Positions 26,501 through 34,602 of a DNA stretch of 55,606 nucleotides are shown here, piece after piece. Below the pieces are notes generated by a model that saw only the letters and a list, made by a program, of their open reading frames with translations, made no database searches and had not been told where the DNA came from. This DNA comes from Vicinamibacterales bacterium (lineage in GTDB: Bacteria; Acidobacteriota; Vicinamibacteria; Vicinamibacterales; Fen-181): positions 1 to 55,606 of the forward strand of contig DASXVO010000020.1 in the NCBI GenBank assembly GCA_036504215.1, in the 5' to 3' direction. The translations under genes were made by a program, and so were the position numbers. Positions within the stretch are counted from its first letter, which is position 1; each line of letters opens with the position of its first letter.

Positions 26501-27048
26501 GCTCCGGTACCCGACGGCTGGGCTCGCGCTGGGAGGCCCGACGTGGCCTCGGGACGCGGCTTGACAGTCGCGGACGGCACGCCCGGGGGCGTCACCTCCG
26601 GTCCGACCGGCCGCGCCGGTGGTGCCACGCGAGAGGCGAGCGTCATCGCCAGTTCGATGCGGACCTGGCACGACGCATCGACCGTCAGTTCCTTGCTGAC
26701 GGGTGCGAATCCGGCGAATTCGGCCGACAGGACGTACCGACCCGGCCCCGGAGGTGCGAGGGAAAACGTACCGTCGGTGTTCGTGGAGGTGGCGACCGCC
26801 GCCGCGGCTGCGTCGTGCTGTTTGACTGAAATGGCCACGCCTGGCAGCCCGGACTGCCCGGACTGTCCGGCCGTCACGATCCCGGTGAGCGAACATGACG
26901 GCCGTGTCGAGGCGGCGCCAGGCCAACCGGTTGGCACCGGCACCTGCCCGCGGGCATCAGAGGCAACGAACGGCGCGAGCGTTACCGCGGTCCAGATCGA
27001 CAGCGCACGCGCCGCACGCGATACAATCCAGTCGGTTGTCACCCGCAC
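23539..27048 (-). CDS. TonB-dependent receptor, Oar/carboxypeptidase-regulatory-like type
   Basis: Outer-membrane active transporter of unknown substrate; 1169 residues from a GTG at 27048 that directly follows a strong AAGGAGAGG site. Signal peptide about 1-34; carboxypeptidase-regulatory-like beta-sandwich about 50-135 (SLTGIVTAG...GLPGVAISV...TNTDGTFSLAPPGPGRYVL); a plug-like part about 195-270; then a barrel to the end, closing with RSVQLVVRLMF, whose final Phe is the usual outer-membrane insertion signal. Two Gly/Met/Arg-rich stretches (about 280-315 and 495-520) are unusual insertions also seen in other acidobacterial receptors. The next gene starts 7 bases after its stop. No TonB box is obvious. 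Confidence 0.93.
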   Translation of the reverse strand: MRVTTDWIVSRAARALSIWTAVTLAPFVASDARGQVPVPTGWPGAASTRPSCSLTGIVTAGQSGQSGLPGVAISVKQHDAAAAAVATSTNTDGTFSLAPPGPGRYVLSAEFAGFAPVSKELTVDASCQVRIELAMTLASRVAPPARPVGPEVTPPGVPSATVKPRPEATSGLPARAQPSGTGAARFQRVTPAAGIASGAGNGPTDQLGASADDARALAEHLSLPPGFTPETMSDTVTAFGSAGQTNEMMLFGPRGDGLLGGLPGQPGSGEDRLPGVGAAFGPGAGAGGFGGPGGRGGMGGGRPGMAGPGGQRGGLNERLAMANRLRQDQPHGQVSYTVGGSPFDAAPYSLNGQSTQKPDYLQQRLAATIGGQFKIPRLFDLGPRTYYFLNYTGNHSANAYSAYSTVPIAAQRAGDFSSSPVLLVDPLTNLPFAGNRIPANRLSPSAQALLQYIPLPNQDGTARNYYYSTTNTTSADDLNFRFVRTFGATENRRGGRGAGMMGGPAGGGRGGPMGGGTTFNVAIHYHRQTSTQSAAFPTIGGESSQSGWDIPVGFSFTAWHIVHAVRTQFNRSDSTTTNRYAYLANAANDAGITGVAADPFDWGVPNLSFSGFTGLRDITPSTRSTQTLTWADSMMRVYKKHNVRWGVGFKDERLDSRTDSSARGAYTFTGLFTGGSTARLSGADFADFLLGMPQQASVQFGPGLVRFRSQSWSAFAQDDWRVSSNLTLDVGVRYEYQSPYSEAGNRLVDLDVAPGFAAATAVQAGQSGPYTGLYPLTVVEPDLNNFAPRIGLAWRPQRQVVIRGGYGINYSSVPYLSIAQKLAAQPPFATTDTRIGTVTAPLSLSNAFGTPSTATTTNNFGVDPSYQIGYVHLWNVDVQREFGRTLSAGISYTGTKGRSLDMLRAPNRGSSGLLMPGVQAFIWESSGAESILHALSLRVRKRLARGLSFGGVYTLSKSRDNASTLGGGGGVVAQNDKDLDAEWGLSSFDQRHRFTGDFSLELPFGTNRRWLNEDGAANILFGGWALAGTVSLSSGQPFTARVAGAVSDVAGGVNGTLRANYNGQPVALDNPTLQRFFNTSAFSVPPAGTFGTSQRNMIIGPGSRTLNMGLVKSFPIRGTRGLMFRVQANNVLNTPVWAAIDTVVNSPTFGQVVSVRPMRSVQLVVRLMF

Positions 27049-27137
27049 ATCCTCTCCTTACGATCCACTCGTGTCAGGACTGTGACAGTAGGGTGACAAC
27101 GCGAAGACACGTGACGGCCGAGCCTCGGTGCGGCGCC

Positions 27138-27680
27138 CTACTTCTTCCTCGTGAAGCTGAACACGGCGGTGGGCATGTCCTTTCCACCCACCTCGGAGGT
27201 CCACGCCTCGTCGTGGTGATCGGGATCCGTGAACGTGATCACCAGCCGCTTCATGTGGCCGTCCCCCGGTCCGATATTCGTCCCGTCGACGAACTCGAAG
27301 GCCACCTGGTTGGCTGCGGGCGCCTTGATGAGTTCCATCCGCGGCTGGTTGTGCGCGGCACAGTAGTGCGTCGCCAGCAACCGCTGCCCGTCCGGGTGGA
27401 ACATGGTCACCATCTCGTGCGGCGTGTCCCGGCCGAGCACGTGCATCACGGCGGAGCCGTCGCCCGTCATCCGCACGTCGACGTGCGCCGCGAGTTTCTT
27501 GCCACCTTCCTCCATCGACCCATCCCACTCACCCACCAACGTCCGGAGCTTCTGCCATTCCGGCGTCTGCGCCACCGGCCGGACCGACATGCCCGACGCT
27601 CCCTTGTCCTGGGCGCGCGGCGCCGAGGCCAACGTAGTCAGTGCCAGCACGGCGATACCCACGATCACCACTCTCTTCAT
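27138..27680 (-). CDS. Secreted lipocalin-like protein (DUF1579/nitrobindin-like)
   Basis: Encodes 180 residues from the ATG at 27680 with a near-perfect AGGAGG site. Residues 1-22 are a signal peptide (MKRVVIVGIAVLALTTLAS). From residue 42 the pattern EWQKLRTLVGEWDGSM followed by strands ending in VFSFTRKK is that of small ten-stranded barrels such as DUF1579 and nitrobindin-like proteins. Histidine-rich turns (HYCAAHNQ, DPDHHDE) could bind a metal or ligand, but no characterised motif is present. It lies 89 bases upstream of the TonB receptor gene and in the same orientation, so it might be the first gene of that operon. Function unknown. Confidence 0.75.
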   Translation of the reverse strand: MKRVVIVGIAVLALTTLASAPRAQDKGASGMSVRPVAQTPEWQKLRTLVGEWDGSMEEGGKKLAAHVDVRMTGDGSAVMHVLGRDTPHEMVTMFHPDGQRLLATHYCAAHNQPRMELIKAPAANQVAFEFVDGTNIGPGDGHMKRLVITFTDPDHHDEAWTSEVGGKDMPTAVFSFTRKK

Positions 27681-27857
27681 AGGGTCCTCCTGTCGATTCC
27701 AGATATAGGCCCGCGGACATTCTAGCAGGATGCCGACAGGCCGGCCCGCGTCCCACCGCTCCATGCTCTGCCGTCGCGACGCGGCGCGTCGAAGGCGCTT
27801 CGCACCCCGACCGCGGAAGTGCAATCGCCGTGCGCTGGCCGGGATTCCCTGCGGTAA

Positions 27858-27873
27858 GATAGTCGCCACTATC
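27858..27873. promoter_or_regulatory. Inverted repeat GATAGT-CGCC-ACTATC with a -10-like TAAGAT
   Basis: Six-base perfect arms around CGCC. TAAGAT at 27855-27860 overlaps the left arm and resembles a -10 box for the plus-strand operon starting at 28056. Candidate operator or promoter only; no matching -35 is clear. Confidence 0.3.
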
Positions 27874-28055
27874 GGGACTCAACGGGTTTGGGCTGTGTGG
27901 GTCCTCATCCGCCGCAGACACGCGCGAGTGGAGACGGCGATTGGCCAGGGTGCTGGAGAAGGCGCCCTCCATTCTCCGTTCGAGATTGGGCGGCCGGGTC
28001 GGAGTGTTTCAGCGGCCTGCCGAGGGGACAGCCGAGAATTGGGGAGGCGGAGGCG

Positions 28056-29591
28056 TTGTCCGAGAGTCTACGCCCTGTTGTCGCGGTTCAACGCGAGGGT
28101 GCCCGGTACGGACGGGCCCCGTTCGATCCCGACCGGGCGTACCCGGAACTGCACGGTCTTGCCGCACGGATCGATCCCGAGAACACCGCCTACGGCCTCG
28201 TCCGGGACGCGTTCATCTGCTACGACCGAGATCATTTTGGCACGGCCGGATGGAACCCGTTCGGCCGGTTGGTGGCCCCCGGCGACGTCGTCGTCATCAA
28301 GCCGAATCTCGTCATCCACGACCGCGAGGGTGTCGCCGACGTCCGGACGCACGGCGCCGTCGTGCGCTGTCTGCTCGACTACACGCGCATCGCCCTCCAA
28401 GGGAGCGGCCGCATCGTCGTGTGTGACGCGCCGATCCAGGGCGCGGACTTCGGCCGTCTGGTCGAGCAGTCCGGGCTCGACCGGATCGTGGAAGGGTGCT
28501 TCAGCCAGTCGGGTCTCGATGTCTCGCTGATCGACCTGCGATCGGAGTGGGCGCGGGTGGACGATCGGTCGGCCTTCATCCAGGAGCGAGTGCCGCTGCC
28601 GGGCGATCCGGCTGGCGCCACGCTCTTCGACCTCGCGGACGACAGCGCGCTCGATCCGATCTCAGGTCCGCGCACGCGGCTCGCGGTGGGCGACTACCGG
28701 GCGCTCTTCACGAGCGAGAACCACGGTCCGGGCCGGCACCGCTACCGCTTCTCCAACACCGTGCTCGACGCCGACGTCGTGCTGAACGTGGCGAAGATGA
28801 AGACCCACCAGAAGGCCGGGGTCAGCGGCGCGCTGAAGAACGTCGTGGGCATGAACACGAGCAAGGACTATCTGCCGCACTTCCGCATGGGCGCAGAACC
28901 CGACGGGGACGAGTTCCCGCGGTCTGCCTACAACCGGCTCGCGGCCGTGGCGCGCGCACGGCTGCAGGAGCGCGTGCCCCTGCAGGTCTGGCGAGCGCTT
29001 CGCCGGACCGCGGAACTTGCGCAGCGCGGCCTGCGACGGCGACGAGGTGGCGACGCCAGGTACGGCCTGCTCAGCGGAAGCTGGGAAGGCAATGACACGA
29101 TCTGGCGGATGGTCGTCGACATCAATCGGATTGCGCGCTTCGGCGCTCGTGACCAGCGGCTGCACGCGGAGCCGCGCCGCCGGCTCTACCACATCGTGGA
29201 CGGCATCGTGGCGGGCGAAGGCGAGGGACCGTTGAAGCCGCGCCCTCGCGCCCTGGGCGTCCTCCTGCACGGCACAGATGCCCCGGCCATCGACGGCACG
29301 ATGGCCGCGTTGATGGGGTTCGACCCCGAGCGGATTCCGCAGATTCGGGAGGCCTTCGCGCCGTCGTACGGCCTCTCGACGTCGGGCAGTCTCGAGGCGA
29401 CGCCAGTGACGGTCAATCCCGAACTCGCCGAGCGACTGCGCGGGGCGGCCCACTTTGCGTTCGAACCACCTCGCGGCTGGCCGAGCCTGCGGCATTCGGT
29501 TCGGCCGGAGTTCCTGGTGCAGCTCGCCGCCGCTTGCGACATCCTGCCCCCCCCCATTCGTCACGCAGGAACCGCGCATGACCGGCGGTGA
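28056..29591 (+). CDS. DUF362 family protein
   Basis: Encodes 511 residues. I chose the TTG at 28056 because GGGGAGG lies 8 bases before it and the conserved part begins soon after; upstream codons in the same frame look non-coding. The domain (about residues 60-430) has the DUF362 pattern: VVIKPNLVI, VRCLLDYTRIA, IVVCDAPIQG, then NVAKMKTHQKAGVSGALKN, then a C-terminal GTDAPAIDGTMAALMG. DUF362 proteins are proposed to have a metal- or nucleotide-related function and some carry ferredoxin domains; this one has no Cys clusters. It is the first gene of a three-gene operon: it overlaps the next gene by 14 bases. By context it acts in polymer or lipid assembly; its reaction is unknown. Confidence 0.88.
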   Translation: MSESLRPVVAVQREGARYGRAPFDPDRAYPELHGLAARIDPENTAYGLVRDAFICYDRDHFGTAGWNPFGRLVAPGDVVVIKPNLVIHDREGVADVRTHGAVVRCLLDYTRIALQGSGRIVVCDAPIQGADFGRLVEQSGLDRIVEGCFSQSGLDVSLIDLRSEWARVDDRSAFIQERVPLPGDPAGATLFDLADDSALDPISGPRTRLAVGDYRALFTSENHGPGRHRYRFSNTVLDADVVLNVAKMKTHQKAGVSGALKNVVGMNTSKDYLPHFRMGAEPDGDEFPRSAYNRLAAVARARLQERVPLQVWRALRRTAELAQRGLRRRRGGDARYGLLSGSWEGNDTIWRMVVDINRIARFGARDQRLHAEPRRRLYHIVDGIVAGEGEGPLKPRPRALGVLLHGTDAPAIDGTMAALMGFDPERIPQIREAFAPSYGLSTSGSLEATPVTVNPELAERLRGAAHFAFEPPRGWPSLRHSVRPEFLVQLAAACDILPPPIRHAGTAHDRR

Positions 29592-30951
29592 ACGGCTCTA
29601 CGCACGTGCGCCGATCTGGCTGCAGACCTTGATGGTGACGGCGTACGGCGTGAAGCTCGCCGCAATCCGCCGCGGCCGCCGCTACTGGCGATGGACGCGG
29701 TTCCTCGAGGAGAGTGCGGCGTGGCCGCGAGAGCGGCTCGAGGCCTACCAGGCCGAGCGACTGCGCGAGTTTCTCGCGTTCGTGTCGAAGAACAGCCCGT
29801 TCTACCGCGATCGACTCGCGGGAATCGACGTGCGGGGCGTGCGGGACCTGACGCGGCTTCCGGTCACCGACAAGGAAACCTTCCGGGTGAACCTGTCGCG
29901 CATCCGGACGACGGACAGGGGCGTGAAGGTCCACACGGGCGGGACGACGGGCAAGCCGCTCGAGGTCGTGTTCTTCGGGCGCGACCTCCAGGAACGATTT
30001 GCCACGCTCGACGCCTGGCGTGCGACGCACGGAGCCACGCGGCTCGGGCGGCGTGCGACGTTTTCGGGCCGGATAGTGGTCCCCCCGGGACAGGATGGGC
30101 ACCGATCGCTGGCGCGCACGAACCTGATCCTGCGCCAGCGCCTGTATTCCTGTTTCCATCTGGCGAACCAGAATCTCGACGCCTACGTCCGCGACCTCGA
30201 GAGGTTCCAGCCGGAGACGATCGATGGGTTTCCTTCGGCAATTGCCGCAGTGGCCGGCCACATCGTGGCCTCCGGCCGAACGACCGCGGTCCGGCCCCGG
30301 GCGGTCTTTTCCACTTCGGAGAACCTGTACGGCTTCCAGCGCGATATCATTCGGACAGCGTTCCGGTGCGAGGCCCGCAACCAGTATGCGTCCGCCGAAG
30401 GGGCGCCGTTCGTCGTCGAGTGCCGAAAGGGACAATTGCACTACGATCTCCGGACGGGCGTCATCGAACCTGGCGAGGGCAGCGTCTTGGTGACCAGCTT
30501 CACCACGCACGGGACGCCGCTCGTGCGATATCGTATCGGGGACCAGATCGATCTGACGCCCGGTGCGTGCGACTGCGGAAACGAGAACCCCGTGGTTCGC
30601 GCGATCGCGGGGCGCGAGCAGGATTACATTGTGTCGCCCGAACGCGGCATGGTGGGAGTCGGCCTGATCGACATCTTCAAGAAGATACCGCCGGTGGTCA
30701 AGCAGGCGCAGATCGAACAGGTCGAGGCGCGGACGCTGGTGGTGCGCCTCGTTCCCGACCGGGCGGGCTTTGCCGAGGAACACCTGCAGGTGCTGCGCGA
30801 GGGGCTGGCCGAGCGCGTCGGGCCGGGCATGGAGTTGCAGTTTGCGCTCGTCGATCGCATCGAACCCGAGGCGGGCGGTAAGGTCCTGTACCTCAAACGG
30901 CATCCCGGGATCGAGTGGAGATCCCCGGCCGGCCCCGCGCGTCCCCAATGA
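29578..30951 (+). CDS. CapK/PaaK-like adenylate-forming enzyme
   Basis: Encodes 457 residues from the ATG at 29578, inside the end of the DUF362 gene, preceded by AGGA. ANL-superfamily enzyme of the phenylacetate-CoA-ligase/CapK branch: phosphate-binding loop HTGGTTGKP at 119-127, the YASAEG adenine motif near residue 275, the A8-like YRIGDQ near 320, and the C-terminal lysine in GGKVLYLKR near 440. It activates a carboxylate as acyl-adenylate; the acceptor is unknown. CapK-type members occur in capsule or exopolysaccharide clusters, which fits the glycosyltransferase that follows with an ATGA overlap. A cluster at about 320-340 (GACDCGN) contains cysteines typical of this branch. Confidence 0.88.
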   Translation: MTGGERLYARAPIWLQTLMVTAYGVKLAAIRRGRRYWRWTRFLEESAAWPRERLEAYQAERLREFLAFVSKNSPFYRDRLAGIDVRGVRDLTRLPVTDKETFRVNLSRIRTTDRGVKVHTGGTTGKPLEVVFFGRDLQERFATLDAWRATHGATRLGRRATFSGRIVVPPGQDGHRSLARTNLILRQRLYSCFHLANQNLDAYVRDLERFQPETIDGFPSAIAAVAGHIVASGRTTAVRPRAVFSTSENLYGFQRDIIRTAFRCEARNQYASAEGAPFVVECRKGQLHYDLRTGVIEPGEGSVLVTSFTTHGTPLVRYRIGDQIDLTPGACDCGNENPVVRAIAGREQDYIVSPERGMVGVGLIDIFKKIPPVVKQAQIEQVEARTLVVRLVPDRAGFAEEHLQVLREGLAERVGPGMELQFALVDRIEPEAGGKVLYLKRHPGIEWRSPAGPARPQ

Positions 30952-32171
30952 AGGAACTGTCGCGACCGAAGATCGTGCGCGTTATCGCGCGGCTGAACGT
31001 GGGCGGACCGGCCCGCCAGGCAATCCTCCTGCACGACCGCCTGCGCGGGGAGGGGTTCGAGACGGTTCTGGTGCACGGATCGGTCGGTCCCGCCGAGGCG
31101 AGCCTCGAGGATCTGCTCCAGAGCCGGGGCCTGGTGTCGCAGAAGGTGCGCGACCTCGGTGCGACGATCCGCCCGCTGAGCGACGTCCGCGCGTTCGCCA
31201 GCCTGTTGCGGCTCGTCTTCCGTGAGCATCCCGACGTCGTCCACACGCACACGGCAAAAGCCGGGACGCTCGGTCGCCTGGTCGCGTCACTCTACAACCT
31301 GACGCGAACGTCGAAGAACCGGTGCCTCATCGTGCACACGTTCCACGGCCACGTGCTCGAGGGCTACTTCGGGCCGTGGGCCACGCGTGCTGTTCGCGTG
31401 AGCGAGCGGCTGCTGGGCCGCCTCACCGACCGCATCATCACGATATCGGAACGGCAGCGGGAGGAACTGGTTGGACGGTTCCTCGTGGCCGCGCCCGACC
31501 GCGTGTCGATCGTGCCATTGGGCCTCGAGCTCGATCCGTTCCTGTCGATCGGCGGCCCTGACCCGCAGTTCCGTCGCTCGATCGGCTTCCCCGAGGATGC
31601 CTTGCTCTTCGGGTGTATCGGACGGCTGGTGAGAATCAAGGACGTCCCCACGCTGCTCCGTGCCATGGTGCTGGCGCGCGAGCGGGCACCGGCTGTCAGA
31701 CTGGCCATCGTGGGCGACGGCGATCAGCGTCATGCGCTCGAGGAATTGGCCGTCAGCCTCGGACTGCAGGATACCGTCCGCTTCCTGGGCTGGCGGCGTG
31801 ATCTGTTGACCGTCTACACGGGGCTCGATGTCGTTGCCCTCAGCTCTCGGAACGAGGGAACCCCGGTGGCGCTGATCGAAGCGATGGCGGCGGGGCGGCC
31901 GACCATTGCCACCGAGGTGGGCGGCGTGCCGGACGTCGTCAAGCACGGCGAAACCGGCTTGCTCGTGCCCGCCGGGGATCCCGCGCGGCTCGCCGACGCC
32001 ATGGTTCGAATGGCGGAGTCAGCCGAGTACCGCCGGCGACTCGGCGAAGCCGGTCGACGGGCCGCCGCAACCTACCAGAGCGAACACCTGATTCGCCGAC
32101 TGACGGCGCTCTATCGCGACGGCGTCCGGGCCAAGCGCGGCGGACCGCTTGTCGACACGACCAGTCTGTAA
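30948..32171 (+). CDS. GT4 family glycosyltransferase
   Basis: Encodes 407 residues from an ATG that overlaps the previous stop (ATGA at 30948-30951). GT-B fold: an N-terminal nucleotide-independent half with the acceptor-side VGGPARQ loop at about 18-24 and HTHTAKAG at about 99-106; a C-terminal half with FGCIGRLVRIKD at about 221-232 and the donor-binding EGTPVALIEAMA at 303-314, whose two glutamates (303, 311) contact the sugar nucleotide. The closing GETGLLVPAGD is typical of GT4. It is a retaining enzyme that transfers a sugar from a nucleotide donor to a membrane or polymer acceptor; donor and acceptor cannot be told from sequence. Last gene of the operon. Confidence 0.94.
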   Translation: MKELSRPKIVRVIARLNVGGPARQAILLHDRLRGEGFETVLVHGSVGPAEASLEDLLQSRGLVSQKVRDLGATIRPLSDVRAFASLLRLVFREHPDVVHTHTAKAGTLGRLVASLYNLTRTSKNRCLIVHTFHGHVLEGYFGPWATRAVRVSERLLGRLTDRIITISERQREELVGRFLVAAPDRVSIVPLGLELDPFLSIGGPDPQFRRSIGFPEDALLFGCIGRLVRIKDVPTLLRAMVLARERAPAVRLAIVGDGDQRHALEELAVSLGLQDTVRFLGWRRDLLTVYTGLDVVALSSRNEGTPVALIEAMAAGRPTIATEVGGVPDVVKHGETGLLVPAGDPARLADAMVRMAESAEYRRRLGEAGRRAAATYQSEHLIRRLTALYRDGVRAKRGGPLVDTTSL

Positions 32172-32207
32172 GCGTCTCGAGAAGACAGTCCCGGCCGTGG
32201 TTCCCGA

Positions 32208-34223
32208 TCAGTGCGGAAGACCGAGGTCGTCGAGAAAGGTCTTGAAGCGCGGGTCGGCGCGCAGCCCGTCGAACAACGGATCGACGTTGAGATAGAGCAA
32301 CTCGGTCTCGTGGCGCGCGCGCGCCGCATCGAGCGATGCGAACGCGGCGTCGGCCCGGCCGAGCGCGGCTTGGAGGAACGCCCTCTGGTAGTGCGACGGC
32401 CGGATGGCGCGGGCGGGATTCTCGAGGTCGGCGAGGATCGTCAGCGCCTCGTCGCGCCGGCCGGCGCGGGCCAGCGTCCAGCCGAGGCTCGCGGCCGCGT
32501 CGGTGTCCCCCGGAGCGGCCGCCAGGGCCGCCCGGTACGCAGCCACCGCCTCGGCCACCATCCCCTTCTCCGCGTAGCTCGAACCGAGCAGAATCTGAGT
32601 GGCGTAGGCGTTCGGCGCGAGTTCGATCGCATCCCGCGCCTGCGCGATCGCCTCATCGAAGCGGCGGGCGCACAGGAAGATCAGCGTCCGGTTGCTGGCC
32701 GACAGCGCCGACAGCGGGTCGAGGTCCAGCGCCTTCCGCGACAGCGTCAGCGCTTCGTCGAAGCGACGCTCGGCCATCAGCAGCACCGAGTACCGGTGAT
32801 AGGCGACGGCGGAGTTCGGATTGACCTCGAGCGCGCGCCGAAAGCCTCGCTCCGCCTCGGGCCAGTTCCAGTCGTGGAAGAACGCCATCCACGCGAGCAA
32901 CGCATGCGCATCCGCCTGGTTCTCATCAAGTTCCAACGCCCGGCGGGCGGACGCCTTCGCCTGGGAAATCTCCTCGGGGCGGGGTTCTGGCCGATCGAGC
33001 GTGATCTTCGCATACGCGGCGGCCAGCGCGGCGTGCGCAGGGGCGTACCCGGGTGCGCGGCGCACGGCCTCCTGGAGATAGCCGAGAGCCTTTTCGGGCG
33101 CGCCACGCTCGATCGTGTTCAGGAAGTACTGGCCCTTGAGGAAGAGTTCCTGTGCGTCCGGATCGAGCGGCGCCACCGCCGCCGCCGGCGTGGCGACCAT
33201 CCGCGGGCCGAGCGCGCCGGAGATGGCGCGCGCGATCTCGGTCTGCGTCGCAAGCAGGTCCCGCACGTCGCGGTCATACACCTGCGCCCACACGTGCGCC
33301 CCGTCGCCGGCATCGATCAACTGTGCGCTGATGCGAAGCCGGCCGGCCACCTTGCGGACGCTGCCTTCGACGATGAAGTCGGCCTTGAGCCGGCGGCCGA
33401 TCTCCCGTACATCCACGTTCCGCGTGAACTGCATCGACGAGGTCCGCGCGATGACCCGCAACCCCCGTGTTTGTGCCAGCGCGGTCGTCAGATCCTCGAC
33501 GAGGCCGAAGCAGAAATAGTCGTTGTCACGATCGACGCTCGCGTTCGCGAACGGCAGCACCGCGATCGTGGGTTCGGCCGGCGAGTGCAATCGCTGTCGG
33601 CCGATGAACAGAGAGGCGGCCACGGCGATGAGCACGACGGTCAGGCCAATCGCGAGGCCTACCCACCAAGCACGCGGGCGGTGGCGCGCCAACGGCGGAC
33701 CGATCCGGAGTGGACCGCCTGACGGCGAATCCGCTGGCGCCACCCCGGCGTCCGGCGCAGGAGCCCTGCCGACTTCGTCCGGCCGGGATGCCGCGAGGAA
33801 CTCGCCAGGCCGCCGGTTGAACGAGGCCACGTAGCTGCCCTTCGGCAGATCGATGATGACCGGATCGTTCGCTCCCTCCGCGCGGTAGTAGTCGGCCAGC
33901 TTGGCCCGGAGTCTCATGGCTTCGACTCGCACCACCGGATCGGTCCGCGGATCGAACGACGCCGGCCGCTCGAGCGCCTCGACTCCTATCACGTACTCCT
34001 TGAGCCGGTCGCCGCGGCCGGAGAGGGTCTCCTCGACGACCAGCTGCAGGAACCGGCGCAGCCGCTCCGACCCCTTGAGGGGCGTGCAGGCCAGGACGGC
34101 CTCGAGCGCGGCACGCACCTCGCCAGGCGTGGGCGGGCCGGCGTCCGGGGCCTGGCCCCGACGGTCACCCTCCCCCGGCGCTCCGCGAAAGCCCATGATC
34201 TGCCCCATCTCTGGCCCGGCCAT
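32208..34223 (-). CDS. TPR membrane protein with FlgO/TolB-N-like domain and wHTH-like N-terminus
   Basis: Encodes 671 residues; the ATG at 34223 is preferred (GGGGG about 9 bases before), though ATGs at 34208 and 34196 are possible. Residues about 30-145 form a cytoplasmic domain with LKEYVIGVEAL and SFDPRTDPVVRVEAMRLR, a module found in acidobacterial adenylate-cyclase- and kinase-like proteins. One transmembrane helix (about 187-210, WWVGLAIGLTVVLIAV) follows. Residues about 225-345 begin PTIAVLPFANAS and form the FlgO/TolB-N-like domain; residues about 360-650 hold at least six TPRs. There is no effector such as a cyclase or kinase, so it is a truncated-architecture sensor or adaptor. Convergent with the glycosyltransferase. 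Confidence 0.85.
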   Translation of the reverse strand: MAGPEMGQIMGFRGAPGEGDRRGQAPDAGPPTPGEVRAALEAVLACTPLKGSERLRRFLQLVVEETLSGRGDRLKEYVIGVEALERPASFDPRTDPVVRVEAMRLRAKLADYYRAEGANDPVIIDLPKGSYVASFNRRPGEFLAASRPDEVGRAPAPDAGVAPADSPSGGPLRIGPPLARHRPRAWWVGLAIGLTVVLIAVAASLFIGRQRLHSPAEPTIAVLPFANASVDRDNDYFCFGLVEDLTTALAQTRGLRVIARTSSMQFTRNVDVREIGRRLKADFIVEGSVRKVAGRLRISAQLIDAGDGAHVWAQVYDRDVRDLLATQTEIARAISGALGPRMVATPAAAVAPLDPDAQELFLKGQYFLNTIERGAPEKALGYLQEAVRRAPGYAPAHAALAAAYAKITLDRPEPRPEEISQAKASARRALELDENQADAHALLAWMAFFHDWNWPEAERGFRRALEVNPNSAVAYHRYSVLLMAERRFDEALTLSRKALDLDPLSALSASNRTLIFLCARRFDEAIAQARDAIELAPNAYATQILLGSSYAEKGMVAEAVAAYRAALAAAPGDTDAAASLGWTLARAGRRDEALTILADLENPARAIRPSHYQRAFLQAALGRADAAFASLDAARARHETELLYLNVDPLFDGLRADPRFKTFLDDLGLPH

Positions 34224-34395
34224 CGGTGGATGCCCCCAGGCGAAAGCCCAGGGTCGTCGATCGGCGGATCCGCATTCTACCGTGGACCGCCCCACGCTGG
34301 CGATTCTTCCGGATTCCCTGGTTTTGCCGTGGTACTACCCCCCGGATCCTCACGCCGCCCGACCCCTTGGCGCACATTGATCGCGGCCGCACGCG

Positions 34396-34440
34396 GCAGA
34401 GAACCAGACCGCAGAGGCACCGAGGGCACCGCGGTTCCAG
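34396..34440 (+). repeat. Dispersed short repeat, copy A
   Basis: The 45 bases contain GAGAACC, then CCGCAGAGGCAC, then GCACCG and TCCAG. Copy B at 37632-37675 matches in inverted orientation at most positions, and copy C at 43071-43106 more loosely. The composition (runs of GCAGAG/GGCAC) matches a family of intergenic repeats I have seen in many high-GC Gram-negative genomes. Confidence 0.6.
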
Positions 34441-34602
34441 CTATGGTCGACATGCGTCCTCAGGGTTGATCTCATGATCCGTGGGCACGATGTTGCCTCC
34501 GTGAACCGTGATTCGCACACCGGGTCAACGGCCTATTCTGCGCCGCCGGGCGCTGACGGCCTGACGACGGTTCGAGGCGCAGCCCGAGGAGCCAGACCAG
34601 CC

